NCBI GenBank assembly: GCA_021845985.1
Contig: JAJZES010000012.1
Location: 233,875 to 297,874, forward strand
From: Pseudomonadota bacterium
Lineage (GTDB): Bacteria; Pseudomonadota; Alphaproteobacteria; Acetobacterales; Acetobacteraceae
Length of the DNA stretch: 64,000 nt
Direction: 5' to 3'
In this document: piece by piece, positions 58,959 to 64,000 of the stretch
Position numbering within the stretch: the stretch's first letter is position 1
How the letters are laid out: each line of letters opens with the position of its first letter
Notes under the pieces: model-generated
Database searches by the model: none
Told to the model about the DNA's origin: nothing
What the model saw: only the letters and a program-made list of their open reading frames with translations
Position numbers and translations under genes: made by a program

Positions 58959-59780
58959 GTGTCGAGCGTAATCCACCCGACTGCGGTCGTGGCGGCCGGA
59001 GCCATGATCGGGGACGGTGTGCGCATCGGCCCCTGGTGCAGCATCGGCCCCGACGTCAGTCTCGGTGACGGGGCGGAACTGGTCAGCCATGTCGTCATCG
59101 ACGGCCATACGCGTATTGGCACGCAGGCACGCCTGTTTCCCTTCTGCAGCGTCGGCCTGCCGCCGCAGGACCTGAAATACCGCGGCGAGCCGACGCAGTG
59201 CGAGGTCGGCGCGCGGACGCAGGTGCGCGAGCACGTCACCATCCATCGCGGCACCGTCACCGGCAGCGGCAAAACCAGCGTCGGCGCCGACTGTCTGCTG
59301 ATGGCGGTGGTGCATGTGGCGCATGATTGCGCCCTCGGCGACGGCGTCATCGTCGCCAACAACGTGGTGATGGGCGGGCATGTCACCATCGGCGACGGCG
59401 CGGTGATCGGCGGCGCCGCGGCGCTGCATCAGTTTGTCCGCATTGGCCGCGGCGCCATGGTCGGCGGCGTGTCCGGCGTCGAGGGCGACGTGATCCCGTT
59501 CGGCAGCGTCATCGGCAATCGTGCCCGGCTGGCCGGCCTGAACCTCGTGCGCCTCAAGCGACTCGGCGTCGAACGGGCGCAGATCCATCGGCTGCGCGCC
59601 GCCTTCCGGCTGCTGTTCCGTGCCGAGGGCGTGTTCGCCGACCGGTTGGCGGCGGTGCGGGCGGAATTTGCCGGCGATGTGCTGGTCGAAGAAGTACTGG
59701 AGTTCGCCGCCGCCCCCAGCCGCCGCGGCCTGATCCGCGTCACCGCCGACGCGGGGGATGAGGATGCCGGCGGCGGCTAA
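58959..59780 (+). CDS. lpxA: UDP-N-acetylglucosamine acyltransferase
   Basis: First enzyme of lipid A synthesis, 273 residues, left-handed beta helix. VIHPTAVVAAGAMIGDGVRIGP starts the hexapeptide repeats (quoted in part), the catalytic His lies in VVHVAHDCALGDG, and the C-terminal helical region begins near RLKRLGVERAQIHRLRAAFR. GTG start at 58959 after a GGAGG site. Confidence 0.96.
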   Translation: MSSVIHPTAVVAAGAMIGDGVRIGPWCSIGPDVSLGDGAELVSHVVIDGHTRIGTQARLFPFCSVGLPPQDLKYRGEPTQCEVGARTQVREHVTIHRGTVTGSGKTSVGADCLLMAVVHVAHDCALGDGVIVANNVVMGGHVTIGDGAVIGGAAALHQFVRIGRGAMVGGVSGVEGDVIPFGSVIGNRARLAGLNLVRLKRLGVERAQIHRLRAAFRLLFRAEGVFADRLAAVRAEFAGDVLVEEVLEFAAAPSRRGLIRVTADAGDEDAGGG

Positions 59781-59802
59781 CGCGGCCCGCGGATGCCGCG
59801 GT

Positions 59803-59985
59803 TCAGTGCAGCGTCGCCCCGAAAGGCGCCGCCTGCGGCACCTCGCCGGCGAGGCATTCCGTGGCGCAGACATCCATTGCCGTCAGCAGCGCCGTCAGTG
59901 TTCGGTCGAGACGCAGCGCCGCGGCCTCATCGGCCAGCATGCGCAGACACTCGACGATGCCCTGGGCGCTTGGGTCGTCGTTCAT
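59803..59985 (-). CDS. Small hypothetical protein
   Basis: A 60-residue frame convergent with lpxA. The peptide is helical and cysteine-containing (GIVECLRMLADEAAALRLDR, then VCATECLAG). It has natural composition, unlike shadow frames, but its ribosome binding site is weak (AGGGA 12-16 bases upstream). I do not recognise the family. The 300-bp gap between lpxA and lpxI is otherwise featureless. Confidence 0.45.
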   Translation of the reverse strand: MNDDPSAQGIVECLRMLADEAAALRLDRTLTALLTAMDVCATECLAGEVPQAAPFGATLH

Positions 59986-60082
59986 GATGCTTCAATCCCT
60001 GGCAGCGGTGCTCACGGATGCGTGACCGCCAACGCGTTGCCTATGCCTGAACCGGGGCCACCGGAGCAACAGGAATCCGCCG

Positions 60083-60946
60083 ATGCCAGGCGCTGAGCCG
60101 CCGCGGGCGCTCGGCATCCTGGCCGGCGGCGGGCCGCTGCCGGGAAGGGTGGCGGCGGCGGCGGCGGCGGCGGGGCGCGGCGTGTTCCTGGTCGGGCTGG
60201 AGGGCTATGCCGAACCCGCGGTGCTGGCGCCGTTCCGCCATGCCTGGGCGCGGCTCGGCGCCGCCGGGCGCATCCTTGCCCTGCTGCGCGAGGCGTCCTG
60301 CACTGATCTGGTGCTGGTCGGCCCGGTGCGCCGGCCGTCGTTTCTGCATCTGCGGCCGGACGCCGAGGGGGCGCGGCTGCTCGCCCGCATCGGCCGCGCC
60401 GCGTTTGCCGGCGATGACGGGCTGCTCGCCGCCATCGTCCGGGTGCTGGCCGAGGAGGGGTTTCGCGTGCTCGGCGCGCATGAGGTGCTGACCGAGGCGG
60501 TCGCCCCCGCCGGCCTGCTCGGCCGCCACGCGCCGGACGCCGAGGCGCGCGGCGACATCGCCCGCGGCATCGCGGTGGTGCGTGCGCTCGGCGCCGTCGA
60601 TGTCGGCCAGGGCTGCGTCGTGCAGCAGGGCATCGTGCTGTGTGTCGAGGCGATCGAGGGGACCGACGCGATGCTGGCGCGCGCCGCCGGCCTCGCCCGT
60701 CCGGGGCCGGGCGGGGTGCTGGTGAAACTGGTCAAGCCGGGGCAGGATCGCCGCGCCGACCTGCCGACCATCGGCCCGGCCACGGTGCGCGCGGCGCGGG
60801 CGGCAGGGTTGCGCGGCATCGCCGTCGAGGCCGGCGGCACGTTGCTGACCGACCGCGCCGGTCTGGTCGATGCCGCCGATGCGGCAGGTCTGTTCGTGCT
60901 GGGGATCGACCCCGGCCGGCTATCCGAGACAGGAGAAACGTCATGA
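60083..60946 (+). CDS. lpxI: UDP-2,3-diacylglucosamine pyrophosphatase LpxI
   Basis: Alphaproteobacterial enzyme that removes UMP from UDP-2,3-diacylglucosamine, in place of LpxH. 287 residues. [18 protein letters not shown], the [18 protein letters not shown] segment, [18 protein letters not shown] and [20 protein letters not shown] are the family marks. lpxB, which often follows it, is not here. The last four bases overlap the glyoxalase start. Confidence 0.93.
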   Translation: MPGAEPPRALGILAGGGPLPGRVAAAAAAAGRGVFLVGLEGYAEPAVLAPFRHAWARLGAAGRILALLREASCTDLVLVGPVRRPSFLHLRPDAEGARLLARIGRAAFAGDDGLLAAIVRVLAEEGFRVLGAHEVLTEAVAPAGLLGRHAPDAEARGDIARGIAVVRALGAVDVGQGCVVQQGIVLCVEAIEGTDAMLARAAGLARPGPGGVLVKLVKPGQDRRADLPTIGPATVRAARAAGLRGIAVEAGGTLLTDRAGLVDAADAAGLFVLGIDPGRLSETGETS

Positions 60947-61338
60947 GCGAAGCCAACCGCTACCTGCACACCATGCTGCGCGTCGGCAATCTCGACCGCA
61001 GCATCGCTTTCTACCGGGACATGTTCGGCATGAAGGAACTGCGCCGCACCGACGTTCCGGACGGCAAATATACCCTGGTGTTCATGGGCTACGGCGACGA
61101 GGCGACGCATACGGTGCTGGAGCTGACCTATAATTACGGGGTCGAGAGCTACGAGATCGGCACCGCCTTCGGCCATCTCGCCGTCGGCATGCCGGACATC
61201 CGCGCCGCCTGCGAGAAGATGCGCGCCGCCGGCGTCAACATCACCCGCGAACCGGGGCCGGTGAAGTTCGGCACCACCATGATCGCCTTCGTCGAGGACC
61301 CCGACGGCTACAAGATCGAGCTGATCGAGCGGCACTGA
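60943..61338 (+). CDS. gloA: Lactoylglutathione lyase
   Basis: Glyoxalase I that converts the methylglyoxal-glutathione adduct to S-lactoylglutathione. 131 residues. Metal ligands in the usual places: H9 (YLHTMLRV), E60 (LELTYN), H78 (FGHLAVG) and E126 (YKIELIE). ATGA overlap with lpxI and an AGGAGA site nine bases upstream. Confidence 0.96.
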   Translation: MSEANRYLHTMLRVGNLDRSIAFYRDMFGMKELRRTDVPDGKYTLVFMGYGDEATHTVLELTYNYGVESYEIGTAFGHLAVGMPDIRAACEKMRAAGVNITREPGPVKFGTTMIAFVEDPDGYKIELIERH

Positions 61339-61390
61339 TCCCAGTGCCGCGTGTCTCCCCCTTTCCTGGCGGCAGGGGGGAGCGCGCCGC

Positions 61391-62710
61391 ATGCTGATCC
61401 CGCGGCGCACCCTGCGCGTCGGCGTCACCGGCCTCGCGCGCGCCGGCAAGACGGTGCTGCTGACCTCCATCGCCGGCAATCTGCTGGCCGCCGGGGCGGG
61501 GCTGCCGACGCTGCCGGCGCTGGCGGCACGGCTGGGCGGCCGGTCGCTGCGGATCCGCCTTGCTCCCGCCGGCGCCGATGCCCTGCCGCGCTTTGACCAC
61601 GCCGCGCATCTCGCAGCACTGGCCGCCGACCCACCGCACTGGCCGGCGCGCACCGATGCGGTCTCGCTGCTCGCCTTCGATCTCGACGTCGGCCGCGCCA
61701 CGCCCGGCCTGCCGCCGCGCCGCTTGCGTCTGGAACTGCTCGACTATCCCGGCGAATGGCTGCTCGACCTGCCGATGCTGGCGCAGGATTTCGCCGCGTG
61801 GTCGCGCGCCGCGCTGCACCGGCTGGAGCCGTATGCCGAGGCGGCCGGATTTCTCGGCTTCGTCCGCGGCCTGCCGGTCGCGGCACCGCGCGACGAGGTG
61901 CTGGCCGCCACCGGCCATCATCTGTATCGCGCGGCGCTGCGCCGACTGCGCGATGATCGCGGTCTGGCGATGCTGCAGCCAGGCCGCTTCCTGATGCCGG
62001 CGCCCGGTGGCGCGCCGCCGTGGCTCGGCTTCTTTCCCTGCGCCGGCAGCGGCCCGCTGGCCGGCCTGCTGCGCGAGCGGTTCGACCGCTATTGCGCCGA
62101 GGTGCGGCACAGCCTCGCCGCCCCGGTGTTCGGCGGCATCGACCGGCTGGTGGTGCTGGCCGACCTGCTGAGCGCGCTGCATGCCGGCGCCGAGCCGTTC
62201 GCCGATGCCGCGGCGGCGCTCGGCGCCGTTGCCGGGGCGCTGCGCTGGCGCCGCCGGCTGCCGTTCCTGCCGGCCTGGCTGCCGTTCGTCCCCGGCATTG
62301 CCCGCGTCGCCTATGTGGCCAGCAAGGCGGACCACGTCGCCGAGCGGCAGCGCGGCAATCTTGCCGCCCTGGTGTCGCGGTTGACCGAGGTGCCGCGCGC
62401 CGACACCGCCGCCGACACCGACACCGCCGCCGTCGCCGTCGCCGCGGTGCGCTGCACGGAGGACGTGGTGTGGACGCTGGAGGGCCATCCCGTCTCCGCC
62501 GTGCGCGGCCGGGTGGCCGGCGCGGCGCGGGCCGGCCGCTCCTATCCGGGCGAGGTGCCGGACCGTCCGCCCGACGCCGCGTTCTGGGCGCATCCGTTCC
62601 TTGCCTTGCCGGATTTCGAGCCGATGCGCCTGCCGCTGGGCGGACGCGCCGGGGTGCCCCATATCGGGGTGGACACGCTGCTCGACTTTCTGGTGGGAGA
62701 CCGGTTGTGA
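61391..62710 (+). CDS. YcjX-family GTPase-like protein
   Basis: A 439-residue member of the YcjX/DUF463 family with a P-loop near the N-terminus (GLARAGKT, residues about 14-21) and a Walker-B-like LLDYPGEWLLDLPML. In enterobacteria ycjX and ycjF are stress-induced and probably act at the membrane; molecular role not established. Here it overlaps the ycjF-like gene by four bases, keeping the family pairing. YVASKADHVAERQRGNL is another conserved segment. Confidence 0.85.
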   Translation: MLIPRRTLRVGVTGLARAGKTVLLTSIAGNLLAAGAGLPTLPALAARLGGRSLRIRLAPAGADALPRFDHAAHLAALAADPPHWPARTDAVSLLAFDLDVGRATPGLPPRRLRLELLDYPGEWLLDLPMLAQDFAAWSRAALHRLEPYAEAAGFLGFVRGLPVAAPRDEVLAATGHHLYRAALRRLRDDRGLAMLQPGRFLMPAPGGAPPWLGFFPCAGSGPLAGLLRERFDRYCAEVRHSLAAPVFGGIDRLVVLADLLSALHAGAEPFADAAAALGAVAGALRWRRRLPFLPAWLPFVPGIARVAYVASKADHVAERQRGNLAALVSRLTEVPRADTAADTDTAAVAVAAVRCTEDVVWTLEGHPVSAVRGRVAGAARAGRSYPGEVPDRPPDAAFWAHPFLALPDFEPMRLPLGGRAGVPHIGVDTLLDFLVGDRL

Positions 62711-63567
62711 GTGAGACCCGCGTCGTGCCCCGCTTCGCGCTCGAAGAGGCGCCGATCGAACGGCTGGAGGCGGCGAGCCTGCCGCTGCCGCTGCCGCTGC
62801 CGCTGGTGCCGCCGCCGGCCGCCGGTGCGGGCACGCTCGGGCTGGCGGCGTCCGGCGCCGCGCTGCTGGTGCTCGGCCTCGCCGTGCTGGTGGTCGGCAA
62901 TTTCGTCGCCGCCCAGTTCGACCGTGCGGCCTGGCTCGGCTGGCTGACGCTCGGCATCGCCACCGCCGGCTTCGGCCTGATCGCGGCCTCCATCGGGGGC
63001 GAACTGCGCGGCCTGCTTGGTCTGCGCCGCGTCGATCATCTGCGGCTGGCGCTGGCCGATCCGGCGCGGGCGCGCGGCGCGGCGCTGGCATGGCTCGACA
63101 CGCTGGCCGAGGGGGCTGCGCTGCGCCCCGCCCTGGCTGCCGCCGAAGCGCCGGAGGCAATCGCCGCCCTGCTGCGCGCCGGCCCGGTCGCCGCGCTGCG
63201 GGCGCAGTCGGATGCGCTCGGCCGGGCGGCGGCGCTCCAAGTGTTCGCCGCCGCCGCCGCGGTGCCCTCGCCGGCGCTGGACGGGCTGCTGGTGGCGTGG
63301 CGCGGCGCGCGGCTGGTGCGTCAGGTGGCGGCGCTGCATGGGTTGCGGCCGGGCACGCTCGGCACGCTGGCGCTGCTGCGCCGTGTCGCCCTCGCCGCCG
63401 CCGGGGTCGTCGCCACCGATCTGGCGCTGGATGCGGCGACGCGCGCGGTGCTGTCGAACCCGCTGTTGCGCCATGTCGCGGGCGAGGTCGCCGGGGCCGG
63501 CGTCGCCGCGCGGCGCATGGTGGTGCTGGCGCGCGTCACCGCCGCCGCCTGCAGCCCGCTGCAATAG
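62707..63567 (+). CDS. YcjF-like DUF697/TIGR01620 membrane protein
   Basis: A 286-residue protein starting with GTG in a GTGA overlap. An N-terminal cytoplasmic stretch (residues 1-40, with FALEEAPIERLEAA) precedes two hydrophobic segments (about 42-64 and 75-95) and a helical C-terminal domain including LRPGTLGTLALLRRVALAAA. This is the arrangement of YcjF/TIGR01620. Partner of the YcjX-type protein. Confidence 0.82.
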   Translation: MSETRVVPRFALEEAPIERLEAASLPLPLPLPLVPPPAAGAGTLGLAASGAALLVLGLAVLVVGNFVAAQFDRAAWLGWLTLGIATAGFGLIAASIGGELRGLLGLRRVDHLRLALADPARARGAALAWLDTLAEGAALRPALAAAEAPEAIAALLRAGPVAALRAQSDALGRAAALQVFAAAAAVPSPALDGLLVAWRGARLVRQVAALHGLRPGTLGTLALLRRVALAAAGVVATDLALDAATRAVLSNPLLRHVAGEVAGAGVAARRMVVLARVTAAACSPLQ

Positions 63568-63585
63568 GGCCGGGCGGCCGCCGGT

Positions 63586-63875
63586 TCAGCCGGCTTCGGC
63601 GGCGGCGCCGGCGGGGAAGCGGAAGGTCCACATCGTCCCGCTGTCGCAGACGAGGTCCACCTTGGCGCGCACCTGCTGCGCCAGCCGCCGCACGAGGCCG
63701 ATGCCGTGGCGCTTGCTGCCCGGATTCTCGACGAAGCCGGCGCCGTCGTCGCGGATGATCAGCTCGGCTTCTCCCGTCTGCTCCGATCGGCGCAGCGTCA
63801 CGGTGATGGCGCCCGCCGCGTCGGGGAAGGCATGCGCGTAGCAGTTCGATACGAGCTCGGCGACCACCATGCCTA
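63586..63875 (-). pseudogene. Histidine-kinase-like ATPase domain, cut by IS5-family element
   Basis: About 96 codons of a HATPase domain as in HWE/HisKA_2 kinases or anti-sigma kinases: N box LGMVVAELVSNCYAHAFPD, G1 LIIRDDGAGF, G2 KRHGIGLVRRLA and the closing TMWTFRFPAG. The upstream part, including any dimerisation or sensor domain, is separated by an insertion sequence that enters exactly at the Leu-Gly codons (CTAGGC) before the N box. The gene's 5' portion would lie outside the window beyond the element. Confidence 0.75.
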
Positions 63876-64000
63876 GGTTCAGGACCCATAAAAAGCTTGC
63901 AGCGACGCGGAGCGGCGTGATTCTGAGTGTGGCGGGAGGTATCCGCCATGAGCGACCTATTTTGGCTGTCGGACGCACAGATGGCGCGGATCGCGCCGCA
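63876..64000. mobile_element. IS5-family insertion sequence (left part, IS427-like)
   Basis: The element starts about 63876 with GGTTCAGGACCCATAAAAAG, next to CTAG, the target sequence favoured by the IS427 group of IS5. A transposase start follows at 63948. The right end is outside the window. Confidence 0.65.
63948..64000 (+). CDS. IS5-family transposase, N-terminal fragment at window edge
   Basis: The first 17 codons (MSDLFWLSDAQMARIAP) are the typical start of IS5-family OrfA/transposase proteins. A GGGAGG site precedes the ATG. The rest is cut off by the end of the window, so integrity cannot be judged. Confidence 0.75.
   Translation, partial: MSDLFWLSDAQMARIAP

Overview
This window is high-GC DNA from an alphaproteobacterium, most likely of the Acetobacteraceae/Rhodospirillales type. 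The evidence is the gene order rpsB-tsf-pyrH-frr-uppS-cdsA-dxr-rseP-bamA-skp-lpxD-fabZ-lpxA-lpxI, a TPP-riboswitch-controlled thiC, a polA preceded by a small CHCC zinc-finger gene, and frequent GTG starts with 1-17 bp gene overlaps. The assignment is inferred from gene content only; there is no rRNA in the window.

Layout. (1) 1-6.8 kb: the 3' part of a sarcosine-oxidase-alpha-like gene carrying an in-frame TAG, its gamma-subunit gene, a leftward zinc finger/polA/phosphatase group, a lipoprotein-type alpha/beta hydrolase and tRNA-Arg(CCG). (2) 6.8-9.6 kb: an accessory patch beside the tRNA, with a DUF433/PIN toxin-antitoxin pair, a complete IS1595-type element, a truncated ApeA-like defence gene, an IS4-type transposase remnant and the last third of betI. 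(3) 9.6-26.3 kb: seventeen kilobases of same-strand, tightly packed genes for choline and glycine betaine use: betB, betA, soxBDAG, serine dehydratase, a GbdR-like regulator, then an MttB-family methyltransferase, corrinoid protein, MetV-like protein, MetF, a pterin-dependent methyltransferase and a serine hydrolase. (4) 26.3-42.3 kb: RND pump, lytic transglycosylase, N-formylglutamate amidohydrolase flanked by two nearly identical small-RNA genes, an EnvZ/OmpR-type pair split by an outer-membrane protein gene, MarR regulator, ilvE, gshB, sirB1 and riboswitch-thiC. (5) 42.3-44.6 kb: a second accessory patch of broken genes (AbiGi/DUF2971-like, serine resolvase, parE) together with an intact-looking PemK/Phd pair and an orphan parD. 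(6) 44.7-63.6 kb: an acyltransferase and the core translation/envelope operon through lipid A synthesis, then glyoxalase and a YcjX/YcjF-type pair. (7) The right edge: a histidine-kinase ATPase gene cut by an IS5-family element that runs out of the window.

How the genes work together. Region 3 reads as a single catabolic programme: choline is oxidised to betaine aldehyde and betaine (BetA, BetB). Betaine would lose a methyl group to the corrinoid protein through the MttB homologue, and the methyl would pass to tetrahydrofolate and be oxidised by MetF. The partly demethylated product would reach sarcosine and then glycine through SoxBDAG, giving methylene-THF, and serine made from glycine plus C1 would be deaminated to pyruvate by SdaA. 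The step from dimethylglycine to sarcosine has no dedicated enzyme in the window. The original repressor BetI has been destroyed by insertion-sequence activity, so regulation probably rests with the GbdR-like protein inside the cluster. The most novel-looking non-coding signals are the twin C-rich small RNAs at 31.4 and 32.5 kb and a perfect 9-bp inverted repeat at 34.9 kb.
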